A DNA stretch of 64,000 nucleotides from CAUJIW01 sp963205175. GTDB taxonomy: Bacteria > Pseudomonadota > Alphaproteobacteria > Sphingomonadales > Sphingomonadaceae. The position numbers and the translations under genes are program-made. Shown here piece after piece: positions 9,422 to 18,442 of the stretch (the stretch's first letter is position 1; the number at the start of each line of letters is the position of its first letter). The notes beneath the pieces were generated by a model that was not told the DNA's origin, did not search any database, and saw nothing but the letters and a program-made list of their open reading frames with translations. Location: NCBI GenBank assembly GCA_041060555.1, contig JBEUDS010000008.1; one strand, 5' to 3'.

Positions 9422-10078
9422 TCACGCCAGCAGGCCGCGCACGATCATGTCCGCCGCCATCTCGACGGTCTGGTCCAGCGTGGCGGGCGTTGCCTTGAGC
9501 TGGCCATTGACCGCCTCGATCAGCGGTCGCAGCGCCACCAGCGCGCCGGCGCCGTGCGCCAGCAGGGTGAAGGCGATGGTGACGGGCACGTCGCGGAACA
9601 CGCCACTGGCGCGGCCTTCCCGCAGCAGCGCGGTGATCGGCCAGTCGAGGCGGCAGAAATAGGTCTCGACGATATAGTCGAGCCGCGCGCTGGCGCGCGC
9701 GCCCTCGACGTTCATCAACTGGACGATGGCCGGGCAGTCGGCGACGGCGCCCAGAAAATCGATGCAGGCGGCGCGCAGGCGCTGCTCCACGCCGGCCCCG
9801 GCGGGCAGCCGGGTGGGCGCCGCCGTCATCCGTCGGTGCAGGCCACCCATGCCGTGATCGACGGCCGCCGCCCATAATCCCTGCTTCGAGCCGAACTTGG
9901 CATTGAGCAGGCTGTGGCTGACCCCGCAGGCGCTGGCAATGTCGCGCACCGACACGCCCTCGAAGCCGCGTTCGGCGAAGGCGGTCAGGGCCGTGTCGAG
10001 GCACAGGGCATCGGGCGCCGGCGAGGGATCGGCAAGGCTGGGACGGCCGCGACGGCGTCTGGCGAGCGTGGAAATCAT
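9422..10078 (-). CDS. TetR-family transcriptional regulator
   Basis: This 218-residue regulator has an N-terminal helix-turn-helix (GVSVRDIASACGVSHSLLNAKFGSKQGLW, residues about 41-68), preceded by an Arg-rich arm (LARRRRGRPS). The C-terminal ligand domain is variable. It is divergent from flavin monooxygenase 1 and convergent with the HbpS-like gene, so it may control the 10.1 kb promoter region. The start is the ATG at 10078. Confidence 0.9.
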   Translation of the reverse strand: MISTLARRRRGRPSLADPSPAPDALCLDTALTAFAERGFEGVSVRDIASACGVSHSLLNAKFGSKQGLWAAAVDHGMGGLHRRMTAAPTRLPAGAGVEQRLRAACIDFLGAVADCPAIVQLMNVEGARASARLDYIVETYFCRLDWPITALLREGRASGVFRDVPVTIAFTLLAHGAGALVALRPLIEAVNGQLKATPATLDQTVEMAADMIVRGLLA

Positions 10079-10099
10079 GCCTCTTCCCTAGAGCCTGAT

Positions 10100-10132
10100 C
10101 GTGCCAGAGGGAAGCGGTCAAGGCCTGGCACG
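10100..10132. promoter_or_regulatory. Inverted repeat between tetR and flavin monooxygenase genes
   Basis: Arms CGTGCCA (10100-10106) and TGGCACG (10126-10132) are separated by 19 bases. The position suits a TetR operator, but the spacing is long for one; the assignment is tentative. Confidence 0.3.
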
Positions 10133-10178
10133 AAAAAATAGACAAGTGGAAATTATTTTGCCATGAAGGGGCGATAAC

Positions 10179-10193
10179 GACAAGGAAATTGAC
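10179..10193. promoter_or_regulatory. Imperfect copy of the catabolic operator
   Basis: GACAA-ggaaa-TTGAC, one mismatch from the GTMAA-N5-TTKAC pattern, ending one base before the start codon of the flavin monooxygenase gene and overlapping its ribosome site. Weak evidence. Confidence 0.3.
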
Positions 10194-10194
10194 A

Positions 10195-11346
10195 ATGCCC
10201 GCCACTGACGCCGACCTGATCCAGCGTGCCCGTGATCTTGCCCCCGGTATTCGTGCCCGCGCCGCCGCCGCCGCCGAACAGCGCCGCCCCCATGACGACA
10301 CCATTCGCGAACTGATCGACGCCGAGATCATCCAGATGCTGGTGCCCCGGCGCTGGAACGGTTCCGAGGCGAGTCTCGCCACGATGATGGAGGTGGTGGA
10401 AATCCTGAGCGCCGCTTGCCCGTCCACCGGCTGGATCGCGGCCTTCTACATCAGTCACAACATCTACGTCGCCAAGTTCCCCGAGCGGACGCAGGAGGAG
10501 CTGTTCGGGCCCAAGGGCTACGTGCTGCTGCCAGCGGCGTCCGCCGCCGACATGGAGGCGCGCAAGGTGTCCGGCGGCTGGGAGGTCAGTGGCCGGGCGG
10601 CCTGGGGGTCGGGCATCGTTCATGCCGACTGGGTATTGATGAGCGGCAAGGCCGAGGATGGCCCGCGCTCCTTCCTGATGCCGGTGGCGGACGTCACCAT
10701 GCTCGACACCTGGCACTATGCCGGGATGGCCGGCACCGGCAGCAACGATTATGTCGCCGATCGCGTGTTCGTGCCCGATCATCACGTGTTGACCGCCGCC
10801 GAGTTCCATGGCGGCGCCACCGAGGGTTCGCGCGGCCACGCCAATCCGCTCTATTCGGTGCCGTTTCTGATCGCCGCCTACTGCACCATCCTGCCGGTGC
10901 TCACCGGCAGCCTGAAGGGCGCGCTACACGCGTTCGAGGAGCTGGTGGAACGCAGGGTGCGCAACTTCAGCGGCGTCGTGGTGCGGGACCAGCAGCATGC
11001 CCATGTGACGCTGGGCGAAATGGAAATCGCCACGCGGGTGGCCAGCGACATGGCGCGCGCCGCCTATGGGCGTGCCATCGACATCCTGAACAGCCGGCCC
11101 TTCACCTTCGACGATCGCCTCGCCATCAAAGGGCACACAGCCTTCGTGTCCCGTCACTGCCGGGAAACGGTCAACCGGATGATGGCGGCGGCCGGCGCGT
11201 CGAGCTTCCATACCGGGCAGGCGCTGCAGCGGATCTGGCGGGATCTCAACACCGTCTGCTCGCACGCATTCTGGGATTGGGACTCGACGTGTGAACTGGT
11301 CGGGCGCCATCATCTCGGTCTCGCTCCCAACCATCCGCTGGTTTGA
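10195..11346 (+). CDS. Group D flavin-dependent monooxygenase (acyl-CoA dehydrogenase fold), copy 1
   Basis: This 383-residue protein has the acyl-CoA dehydrogenase fold but with the signature of two-component monooxygenases such as HsaA and HpaB/C2-hydroxylase: ACPSTGWI (about 74-81), GRAAWGSGIVHADW (about 134-147) and DTWHYAGMAGTGSND (about 173-187). Such enzymes use reduced flavin supplied by a separate reductase to hydroxylate phenols and similar rings. No flavin reductase gene is in the window. The ATG at 10195 follows AAGGA. It lies upstream of the TonB receptor and is likely part of the same induced unit. A true acyl-CoA dehydrogenase is a weaker alternative. Confidence 0.85.
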   Translation: MPATDADLIQRARDLAPGIRARAAAAAEQRRPHDDTIRELIDAEIIQMLVPRRWNGSEASLATMMEVVEILSAACPSTGWIAAFYISHNIYVAKFPERTQEELFGPKGYVLLPAASAADMEARKVSGGWEVSGRAAWGSGIVHADWVLMSGKAEDGPRSFLMPVADVTMLDTWHYAGMAGTGSNDYVADRVFVPDHHVLTAAEFHGGATEGSRGHANPLYSVPFLIAAYCTILPVLTGSLKGALHAFEELVERRVRNFSGVVVRDQQHAHVTLGEMEIATRVASDMARAAYGRAIDILNSRPFTFDDRLAIKGHTAFVSRHCRETVNRMMAAAGASSFHTGQALQRIWRDLNTVCSHAFWDWDSTCELVGRHHLGLAPNHPLV

Positions 11347-11384
11347 GGGACGCTCCCTCTCCGCACCGGCCGGAGACCGATGAC

Positions 11385-11399
11385 GCCAATAAAGTTGAC
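11385..11399. promoter_or_regulatory. Imperfect second operator before the TonB receptor gene
   Basis: GCCAA-taaag-TTGAC, one mismatch from the operator pattern, 37 bases centre to centre from the perfect copy at 11422. Confidence 0.35.
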
Positions 11400-11421
11400 A
11401 AACCGGGCGAAGGGGGAAATA

Positions 11422-11436
11422 GTCAACATAATTGAC
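11422..11436. promoter_or_regulatory. Catabolic operator copy 2
   Basis: GTCAA-cataa-TTGAC, perfectly symmetrical arms, extended by one more symmetrical base each side (A...T). It is 40 bases upstream of the TonB receptor start codon. Confidence 0.65.
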
Positions 11437-11476
11437 TTGTAGAAGCTGGAAACCAGCTCTTGGGGAGGAAGAAAAT

Positions 11477-13660
11477 ATGGCAAGAACGCACGGCACTATC
11501 ATGGGCACGGCGGTTTCCGCCCTTGTGCTGTCCCACGCGGGGGGCGCCTGGGCGCAGCAGCAGAGCGTCGACCTTGAAGGTCTGGCCGAAATCGTCGTCA
11601 CCGCCCAGAAGCGCGAGACCAAGCTCGAACGCACGCCGATGACCCTCAATGTCGTCAGCGGTGATCAGGTGGCGGCCATGGGCATGGTGGAGATCAAGAA
11701 TCTGTCCGCCAACGTGCCGGGCCTGACAATGCATGAATCGCCTGGCGGTCTCAGCGGCGTCAGCGTCCGCGGTGTCGGCACCTCGGCCGGCAGCCAGGTG
11801 TTCGAGCAGTCGGTCGGCCTGTTCGTCGACGGCATCTATCACCCTCGCGCCCGCCAGTATCGCGACGCCCTGTTCGACATCGAGCGGGTGGAAGTGGTCA
11901 AGGGCAACCAGGGCGTGCTGTTCGGCAAGAACACCAGCGTTGGTGCCGTGAGCGTGATCTCGCGCGGGCCGGGCGCGGAGACCGGTGGCTACGTCCAGGG
12001 CCAGGTCGAGGCCAATTATGGCAGCTATGGCCTTGAGGGTGCTCTCGACGTCGTGGCGAGCGACACGTTCAGCATCCGCATCGCCGGCATGTACGACGAT
12101 CAAAAGGGCTTCGTGCGCAACTACACCGAGGACCGCGACGAACAGTCCGGCGAGCGCTACGTGATGCGCGGTGTCGCGGTGTGGGATGTGACCGACCGGC
12201 TGTCGGTCCGCGCCAAGGCGCAGATCAGCCGGCTCGACATGACAGGCACCAATTTCGAATTCATCACCGACACCAATACTGCGGCCCTGCAAGCCCTGGG
12301 CGTGGCCGATGGCGGCCTGTCGAATTACGTGAAGTATGAGTCGGCGGGCGATGCCGGCGAGGTCATGGACTACCAGAAGAGCTATGATAATTCGCTGGAG
12401 ATCAACTACGACCTCGGCGGAGACTACACCCTGACGGCAGCCACCGGCTACACCAAGTTCGACTTCACCAATTCCTTCGACTCGGACTCGACGCCACAGA
12501 CGTATCTGTTCTCGCAGTTCAACGAGAAGTTCAATCAGTTCACCCAGGAAATCCGGGTGACCTCGCCGGCCGGGCGGACGGTGGATTTCATCGCCGGCGC
12601 GCTCTACCTGCACTCGAAGACCAAGTACAACTACCTGACCTTCTATAACGCCTTCCCCGTGCTCGGCGGGCTGTACGGCACCATCTCGCAGCGGTTCAAC
12701 CAGAAGGAAGACACCTTCGCCGGCTTCGGCCAGGCCACCTGGCACATGACGGAGACGCTCCAGTTCATGGTCGGTGGTCGACTGACGACCGACAAGAAGA
12801 AGGCGGACTTCAAGAAGACCGTCATCGACGATCTGGGCTATCCGACCGGGCTGGTGGCGCTGGTGGGCAACGGCCCGCTGCATGAGGAGGATGTGCGTGA
12901 CACCACGTTCGATTTCTCGGGCACGCTGAGCTACAATCCGACGCCCGGCTCGACGCTCTACATTTCCGCCGGTCAGGGCAACAAGGGTTCGGGCTTCGTC
13001 AACCAGGCATCGCTCGCGGCGCCGTGGCCCACCACCTTCCTGGTACCGGTGGAACGCGCCACCACTTTCGAGGCGGGCATCAAGGGACGTTTCCTCGACA
13101 ATCGCGCCTATATTTCGCTGGCGGCCTACCACCTCGACATCAAGGACTATCAGGACAGCTTCTACAATTCGACCGCGCGCGCGTTCCAGGTGCGCTCGCT
13201 TGATGCCAAGAGCAGCGGCTTCGAGGCGGAAGGCCAGTTCAAGATCAACGCGGCGCTGACGGCCTACGGCAACCTTGCCTGGAACCCGGAAGCGAAACTG
13301 GAGAATGGCGAACGGATGCAGCGTTCGCCGCGTTTCACCTCGCTGCTGGGCCTGCGCTACAACGTGGCGCTGTCAGACACGATGACGCTGTCGGGCTTCG
13401 GGCAATGGGTGCATTCCTCCAGTCTGTTGCACCAGCCGGCCTCGGCGCCGGGCGATAACTGGAGCCTGCCCTATGACGTGTTCAGCGCCCGCGTGCAGCT
13501 GACCTACGAGCCGGCGCGTCTGAGTGTCTACGTCGCCGGCGCCAACCTGTCGAAGGAGGTCTATCGCACCTTCGCGTTTGGCAGCCCGATCGGCATGGGC
13601 GTGGTCGGCGCGCTCAACGACCCGCGCACCATCACCATCGGCGTACGCAAGGATTTCTGA
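11477..13660 (+). CDS. TonB-dependent outer-membrane receptor
   Basis: This 727-residue receptor has a signal peptide (residues 1-30, ending near AWAQQ), a TonB-box-like segment EIVVTAQKRE, a plug domain (NVPGLTMHE, VRGVGT, VEVVKGNQGVLFGKN) and a 22-strand barrel ending in the usual terminal Phe (GVRKDF). It belongs to the large class used to import diverse substrates, including xenobiotics and lipids, in nutrient-scavenging Proteobacteria. It has its own strong ribosome site (GGGGAGGAAG), an operator copy just upstream and a terminator downstream. Probable role: uptake of the compound broken down by the flanking genes. Confidence 0.92.
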   Translation: MARTHGTIMGTAVSALVLSHAGGAWAQQQSVDLEGLAEIVVTAQKRETKLERTPMTLNVVSGDQVAAMGMVEIKNLSANVPGLTMHESPGGLSGVSVRGVGTSAGSQVFEQSVGLFVDGIYHPRARQYRDALFDIERVEVVKGNQGVLFGKNTSVGAVSVISRGPGAETGGYVQGQVEANYGSYGLEGALDVVASDTFSIRIAGMYDDQKGFVRNYTEDRDEQSGERYVMRGVAVWDVTDRLSVRAKAQISRLDMTGTNFEFITDTNTAALQALGVADGGLSNYVKYESAGDAGEVMDYQKSYDNSLEINYDLGGDYTLTAATGYTKFDFTNSFDSDSTPQTYLFSQFNEKFNQFTQEIRVTSPAGRTVDFIAGALYLHSKTKYNYLTFYNAFPVLGGLYGTISQRFNQKEDTFAGFGQATWHMTETLQFMVGGRLTTDKKKADFKKTVIDDLGYPTGLVALVGNGPLHEEDVRDTTFDFSGTLSYNPTPGSTLYISAGQGNKGSGFVNQASLAAPWPTTFLVPVERATTFEAGIKGRFLDNRAYISLAAYHLDIKDYQDSFYNSTARAFQVRSLDAKSSGFEAEGQFKINAALTAYGNLAWNPEAKLENGERMQRSPRFTSLLGLRYNVALSDTMTLSGFGQWVHSSSLLHQPASAPGDNWSLPYDVFSARVQLTYEPARLSVYVAGANLSKEVYRTFAFGSPIGMGVVGALNDPRTITIGVRKDF

Positions 13661-13708
13661 GGCCTGTTCATTCAAGTTATTCCCTGATTTGTTCATTGGC
13701 CTGCGACG

Positions 13709-13740
13709 AGCCCTCCCGGTACCCACCGGGAGGGCTTTTT
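13709..13740 (+). terminator. Terminator after the TonB receptor gene
   Basis: A 12-bp stem (AGCCCTCCCGGT / ACCGGGAGGGCT) with a 4-base loop is followed by TTTTT on the plus strand. There is no T-run on the minus side, so it mainly serves the receptor gene. Confidence 0.9.
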
Positions 13741-13830
13741 CATCGGACGGGGCTGATCAAGCCGGACACGCAGGTGCGCACGAAGACGCCGCGCGCTTGC
13801 GTTTCAGCAGGCGGATGCAAGGGTGTCGGT

Positions 13831-15054
13831 CTAGCCGCGCAGACGGATGGGCAGCGTCTTCATCGCCCGCACCATGTTGGAGCGGACGTAGGTCGGCTCG
13901 GCGGCGAGCGCATAGTCGGGGAAGGCCGTCAGGAAGGCCTCCAGAATCAGACGCAGCTGAAGCACCGCCAGTCGCCAGCCGAGGCAATGGTGCACACCAT
14001 AGCCGAAGGCGAGATGGCGCTGGGCATTGGCGCGCCCGAGGTCGAGCCGGTGCGGATCCGCGAAGATCGCGGGGTCATGGTTGCCGGCGCCATAGAGCAT
14101 GGCCACGCGCTCTCCGGCGCGGATGCGGGTGCCACCGACATCGACGTCACGGGTCGCCGTGCGTGCCATCTGATAGACCGGACTGAACCAGCGCAGCAGT
14201 TCATGAATCGCCGGGGGAATCAGCGCCGGCGCGTCGAGCAGCAGCCGCCGCTGGTCAGGATGGTGGCCAAGCCCCCAGATCGCGCCGGCGAGCGAACTGC
14301 GGGTGGTTTCGTTGCCCGCCGAGATCATGTTGGAGAAAAAGCTCTTCTGCTCCACCGGCGTCAGCGGCCGGCCGTCGACGGTAGCGTGGGCGATCCGGGT
14401 CATCAGATCGTCGCGCGGTTCACGCCGCCGTGCTTCCAGCAGATCCCAGCCATAGTCGAAGATCGCCATGAAGCGCTCGCTGGCGACCTCAAGGGTGGGC
14501 GACAGCTCCGGGTCGTCGATGCCGAAAACGGCGTTGGTGAACTCGAACACCCGCCACTCGTCGGCCTCGGGCACGCCCATGATCGCGCACACTGTCTTGA
14601 TCGGCACGATCGCGGCGACCTCGGTGACAACATCCACCTCGTCGCGCCCGGCCAGTCCGGCGAGCAGCGCATCGATCGAGGCGCGGACGCGAGTCTCCGC
14701 CTGGGCGATCGCCGCCGGCGTGAAGGCATGGCTCACCAGCGACCGGAAGGCGTTGTGCTCGGGGTTATCCATCGCCAGCATGAAGCGGCTGAGCACGAGA
14801 CCGATTTCCGGGTCCATCGCCGCGAAGGTGTCAGGCGGAATACGAAAGCCCTGAGTGGAGGTAAAGTTCTCGGCATCAAGCGAGACCGACCTGATATCCT
14901 CGTAGCGGCTCAACGCCCAGAAGCCGGGCTGTATCGCCGAACCGGGGTGATGATAGACCGGCACATGTTCACGCAGCACGTCATAGGCCGCGTGGGGGTG
15001 GCCGTTGATGAAACTGTCGGGATTGATCAGGCTGAAGTCAGGCAGCGGCCGCAT
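13831..15054 (-). CDS. Cytochrome P450, copy 1
   Basis: This 407-residue soluble bacterial P450 has the I-helix motif AGNETTRSS, the K-helix ExxR (ELLRW) and the haem-binding loop FGYGVHHCLG with Cys357 as thiolate ligand. Overall style recalls the CYP124/125/142 group that hydroxylates sterols and branched lipids, but family placement needs alignment. It needs ferredoxin and reductase, not encoded nearby. It is 57 bases downstream of flavin monooxygenase 2 and transcribed with it. It is closely similar to the second P450 at 21698-22945 over its whole length. Confidence 0.95.
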   Translation of the reverse strand: MRPLPDFSLINPDSFINGHPHAAYDVLREHVPVYHHPGSAIQPGFWALSRYEDIRSVSLDAENFTSTQGFRIPPDTFAAMDPEIGLVLSRFMLAMDNPEHNAFRSLVSHAFTPAAIAQAETRVRASIDALLAGLAGRDEVDVVTEVAAIVPIKTVCAIMGVPEADEWRVFEFTNAVFGIDDPELSPTLEVASERFMAIFDYGWDLLEARRREPRDDLMTRIAHATVDGRPLTPVEQKSFFSNMISAGNETTRSSLAGAIWGLGHHPDQRRLLLDAPALIPPAIHELLRWFSPVYQMARTATRDVDVGGTRIRAGERVAMLYGAGNHDPAIFADPHRLDLGRANAQRHLAFGYGVHHCLGWRLAVLQLRLILEAFLTAFPDYALAAEPTYVRSNMVRAMKTLPIRLRG

Positions 15055-15111
15055 GTCGAACCCTGTTCCTTGATGGTGAAACGTGCGACCAACCGATCGC
15101 CGGCGCCGGGT

Positions 15112-16281
15112 CTACAGCAGATCGGCCGGTGTGGTGGGAAAGCCCAACGCAACCTTGCCGGCGAGAATCGCGGTGCGGTCCCAGTCGAACATGACATGGC
15201 CGCGCATGACCTGCAGGTCGCGAAGCTGGCGCTGGAGCGGCGCGTCGAGCATGGCCGCGCTGGCGCCGGCGGACGCGGCGAGGCGATCCACCGCGGTGTT
15301 CGCCAGCCGGACGATCTGCGCGCCAGCCAGACGCATCGCCACCTGTATCTCGACCGAGGCCTGAGCGCCGTTCGGTCCTTCACGCTCCAGGGCCTGCCGC
15401 GCCTCCTCCCAGACCAGCCGTGCCGCGTTGACCTCGGCCAGCGCCTCACCCAGCCGCAGGTGGGTCGACTGCAACTCGCCCTGGCGTGCGCCGCCACTGA
15501 ACGCCTGCTGCTTGGTCCGCATCCGATCGCGGTAATAGTCGAGCGCGGCCTCGGCGGCGCCCAGTGCCGGTGTCGCCGCCACCAGCGCCAGCGCGGCGCG
15601 CAGCGGGTAGCCAAGCGTCGAGCCAGGGTGCAGCGCTTCACCCGGCGACGCCCCCGCCGCCATCTGGCGGGCCGGCAGGCTCAGATGTTCCGGCACGAAC
15701 ACGTCGCGCACGACAACCGCCTGACTGCCCGTCGCGGCCATGCCCGAAACATGCCAGACATCCTCGATCTCGACCTGGCCGATCGGCAGGGCGAAGAAAC
15801 GGAACTCCTGGGTGTCGGCCTCCACCGCGTTCACCAGAACCCAGCTGGCATGGTTGACGCCGGTCGCCCACTCCCAGCGGCCGGCAATCCGGAAGCCGCC
15901 TGCCGCGCGCTTGGCCTTGCCGGTGGGCGCCAGCGGCGCCGGCGCCAGCGGCATCGCGCCATCCTTGAACAGCACCGCCTGGGCCTCGGCGCCTAACTTG
16001 GCGAGCATCCAGGCGTGCAATGCGAGGAACGACAGCGTCCAGCCGCTCGACGCGCAACCGCGACTGAGCCGGCGTACCACGTCCATGAACGTGGCGAAGG
16101 TCACGCCCTGGCCGCCGACGCCCGCCGGCGCAAGGATACCGAAGAACCCGGCGTCATGCGCTTCCTGGATGGTTTCGGGCGGCAAGGTCCGGCTCGCCTC
16201 GGCTGCCACTGCCCGGGCGGCCAGTCGGTCGGCGAAGGCATCCGCCCACTGCGACCAGTTTTCTCCGTTTTCCGCGAGCAT
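15112..16281 (-). CDS. Group D flavin-dependent monooxygenase, copy 2
   Basis: This 389-residue acyl-CoA-dehydrogenase-fold protein has the motifs CASSGWTLSF, GRWEWATGVNHASW and DVWHVSGMAATGSQ in the same order as copy 1, typical of reduced-flavin monooxygenases (HsaA/DszC type). The two copies are clearly diverged from each other, so they probably act on different substrates. It is first gene of an operon with P450 copy 1 and divergent from the MarR gene, with an operator copy between. A flavin reductase partner is not present in the window. Confidence 0.82.
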   Translation of the reverse strand: MLAENGENWSQWADAFADRLAARAVAAEASRTLPPETIQEAHDAGFFGILAPAGVGGQGVTFATFMDVVRRLSRGCASSGWTLSFLALHAWMLAKLGAEAQAVLFKDGAMPLAPAPLAPTGKAKRAAGGFRIAGRWEWATGVNHASWVLVNAVEADTQEFRFFALPIGQVEIEDVWHVSGMAATGSQAVVVRDVFVPEHLSLPARQMAAGASPGEALHPGSTLGYPLRAALALVAATPALGAAEAALDYYRDRMRTKQQAFSGGARQGELQSTHLRLGEALAEVNAARLVWEEARQALEREGPNGAQASVEIQVAMRLAGAQIVRLANTAVDRLAASAGASAAMLDAPLQRQLRDLQVMRGHVMFDWDRTAILAGKVALGFPTTPADLL

Positions 16282-16367
16282 GGCACTTCCCCGTCACGCC
16301 CTGATTCTCTCCAGCACCGGAGGTCGCGTGTCACCGCCGGTCGATAACGATTGCCCTGCGACCATGG

Positions 16368-16394
16368 ATGTTGTCAATATTATTTACATTATGT
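16368..16394. promoter_or_regulatory. Catabolic operator copy 3 (MarR promoter region)
   Basis: Core GTCAA-tatta-TTTAC at 16373-16387. The 27-base stretch matches that before wrbA (26242-26268) at 24 of 27 positions. It lies between flavin monooxygenase 2 and the MarR gene, as expected for autoregulation. Confidence 0.7.
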
Positions 16395-16455
16395 CACCAA
16401 CAGGACCGCGACAAACCGCCTTGCGCGACCCACACGAAGTGGGAATAAGAAGGGC

Positions 16456-16875
16456 ATGAAAAACTCCCTGCTGATGCTCGATCTGGTGCGGGCCTTCTAC
16501 TGGTTCGACGAACAGCTGCGCTCCCGGCTGGCGGAGCAGGGATTCACGGCGGTGACGCGCTCGCAATCGCTGGTGCTCGCCAACGTCGCCAACGGCGAAA
16601 CCCGCGCCTCGCGGATCGCCGCCAACCTTGGCGTGTCGCGGCAGGCGATGAGTCAGCTGCTGGCCGAGATGGTCAACAATGGTTTGGTCGACACTGCCCC
16701 CGACCCGGCGGACCGACGGGCGCAGGTGGTGTTCTTTGGGCCGGCGGGCGAAGAAATCCGCATCGCCGCCCAGAAGATCCTGCGTGATCTCGAAGGCGAG
16801 ATGGAGCGCGCGCTCGGCAAGACCCAGATGCTGGCGTTGCGGACGGCCCTGCGCCACTGGCCGCCGCAGGACTGA
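16456..16875 (+). CDS. MarR-family transcriptional regulator
   Basis: This 139-residue regulator has a winged helix: VANGETRASRIAANLGVSRQAMSQLLAEMVNNGLV, then the wing PDPADRRAQVVFFGPAGEE with the DxRxxxV-type pattern of MarR proteins. It is divergent from the flavin monooxygenase-P450 operon over operator copy 3. MarR dimers typically bind short inverted repeats with arms one helical turn apart, which fits the GTMAA-N5-TTKAC sites. I propose it as the regulator of this region; typical inducers are aromatic acids or their CoA esters. The start is the ATG at 16456; the longer frame to 16351 would overlap the operator. Confidence 0.9.
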   Translation: MKNSLLMLDLVRAFYWFDEQLRSRLAEQGFTAVTRSQSLVLANVANGETRASRIAANLGVSRQAMSQLLAEMVNNGLVDTAPDPADRRAQVVFFGPAGEEIRIAAQKILRDLEGEMERALGKTQMLALRTALRHWPPQD

Positions 16876-16893
16876 GCGGGCGGCGCCGCTGGC

Positions 16894-18426
16894 TCAGGTG
16901 CAGACAGCACTTGACGCGCCGGCCCAGTAGGGTTTGCGCAGCTCCGCCTTGAGCACCTTGCCGATCGGGCTGCGCGGCAGCGGCTCGGCGCGGAACTCCC
17001 AGCTCTTGGGGCATTTGTAGCGGGCCAGCCGGGGTTCCAGGTGCGCCCGCAGCGTGGCCTCGTCCGGCGACGCGCCCGGCACGGTGACGACAATGGCATG
17101 CACCCGCTCTCCCCAGCGCTCGTCGGGGACGCCGATGACAGCGCACTCCCGCACGTCCGGATGCAGGCTCAAGGCGTTCTCAACCTCGATCGAGTAGATG
17201 TTTTCCGCCCCCGAGACGATCATGTCCTTCAGCCGGTCGGTGACGTAGATGAAGCCGTCCTCGTCCATGTAGCCGGCGTCCTGCGAGTGCATCCAGCCGC
17301 CACGCAGCGCGTCCGCCGTCTCGGCGGGACGGTTCCAGTAGCCGGCCATCACGCACGGCCCCCGGCCGACGATCTCGCCGATCTGGCCGCGCGGCACCTC
17401 GCGGCCCTGCGGGTCCACCACCATGACCTCGAAGCCATAGCCCGGCACGCCGGCCGAGCGCAGCTTGCCGAAGCCGCCCTCGGGGCGGTGCTGTTCCGGC
17501 AGCAGGAAGGTGAGCGAGGGCATCTCGGTCATGCCGAAGCCCTGGATGAAGGCGACGTCCGGCAGCCGCTGCCGGGCCCGCTCGATGGTGGCCGCCGGCA
17601 TCGGCGATCCGCCATAGCCCAGCATCCGCAGCGACGACAGGTCATGGGCGGCAAGGTCGGCGCGGGTCATGGCGTCGATCACCGCCGGCACCGAAAAGGC
17701 GTGCGTCACCCGGTGACGCGCCACATGTTCCATGATCGACGCCGCGTCCAGCCTGGGCATGAAAACGTGGGTACCGGCCACCATGGTCACGGTGAACAGG
17801 CCGATATCGGCGAGATGGAACATCGGCGCGCAGTGCAGGTTGATGCAGTCGGGCGTGAAGTGGATCATCATCACCAGGTTGCAGGCGACCGACACCAGGT
17901 TGCGCTGGGTCAGCATCACGCCCTTGGGCAGGCCGGTGGTGCCGCCGGTGAAGAAAATCCCCGCAAGGTCGCCGTCCGACCGCCCAGCGTCGGGTGCCGG
18001 CGCCAGCGCCCGGACCTGCCGGCGGAAGTCGCCGCCCGCCTCGTCGAACGCCGCGATGGTGAGCGTCGGGCATTCCGCCTTGAGCGCCACCGCCTGCTCG
18101 GCAAAGCCGTCGCCCACCAGCAGCAGCCGGGCGTCAACGTCGCGGATCTGGAACAGCAGCTCCGGCACCGACAGCCGGGTGTTGAGCGGCACGATCACCC
18201 CGCCGGACCAGAAGATGGCGAAATAGGCGTCGAAATAATGGTCGCTGTTGGCGGCCAGCACCGCCACCCGGTCGCCGGCCTCAACCCCCTGCGCGGTCAG
18301 CCAGGCGGCGGTGCGGGCGATATCGTCGGCGACGTCGGCCCAGGTGCGCTGTCGCGCCCCGTCGATGGTGGCGATGCCGCGCGGGTTGATCCGCGCGGCG
18401 CGGTGGATGCCCTGGGTCAGTTGCAT
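16894..18426 (-). CDS. AMP-forming acyl-CoA/acid-CoA ligase, copy 2
   Basis: This 510-residue ANL-family ligase has the motif FFTGGTTGLPKGVML, the hinge motif SQDAGYMDEDGF, then RLKDMIVSGAENIYSIEVE and the catalytic C-terminal lysine in RSPIGKVLKAELRK. It is last gene of the VOC-hydrolase-phosphotransferase-small protein-ligase operon, 16 bases after the small protein. It is more like copy 3 (24016) than copy 1 (shared DLSSLRML.YGGSP segment). Likely activates a hydrophobic acid arising in the pathway. Confidence 0.9.
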   Translation of the reverse strand: MQLTQGIHRAARINPRGIATIDGARQRTWADVADDIARTAAWLTAQGVEAGDRVAVLAANSDHYFDAYFAIFWSGGVIVPLNTRLSVPELLFQIRDVDARLLLVGDGFAEQAVALKAECPTLTIAAFDEAGGDFRRQVRALAPAPDAGRSDGDLAGIFFTGGTTGLPKGVMLTQRNLVSVACNLVMMIHFTPDCINLHCAPMFHLADIGLFTVTMVAGTHVFMPRLDAASIMEHVARHRVTHAFSVPAVIDAMTRADLAAHDLSSLRMLGYGGSPMPAATIERARQRLPDVAFIQGFGMTEMPSLTFLLPEQHRPEGGFGKLRSAGVPGYGFEVMVVDPQGREVPRGQIGEIVGRGPCVMAGYWNRPAETADALRGGWMHSQDAGYMDEDGFIYVTDRLKDMIVSGAENIYSIEVENALSLHPDVRECAVIGVPDERWGERVHAIVVTVPGASPDEATLRAHLEPRLARYKCPKSWEFRAEPLPRSPIGKVLKAELRKPYWAGASSAVCT

Positions 18427-18442
18427 GACATGTCTGCCCTTC

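Noticed and set aside
13696..15996. 766-codon open frame opposite a P450 and a monooxygenase
   Set aside because: Antisense to two genes with full motif sets; composition marks a shadow.
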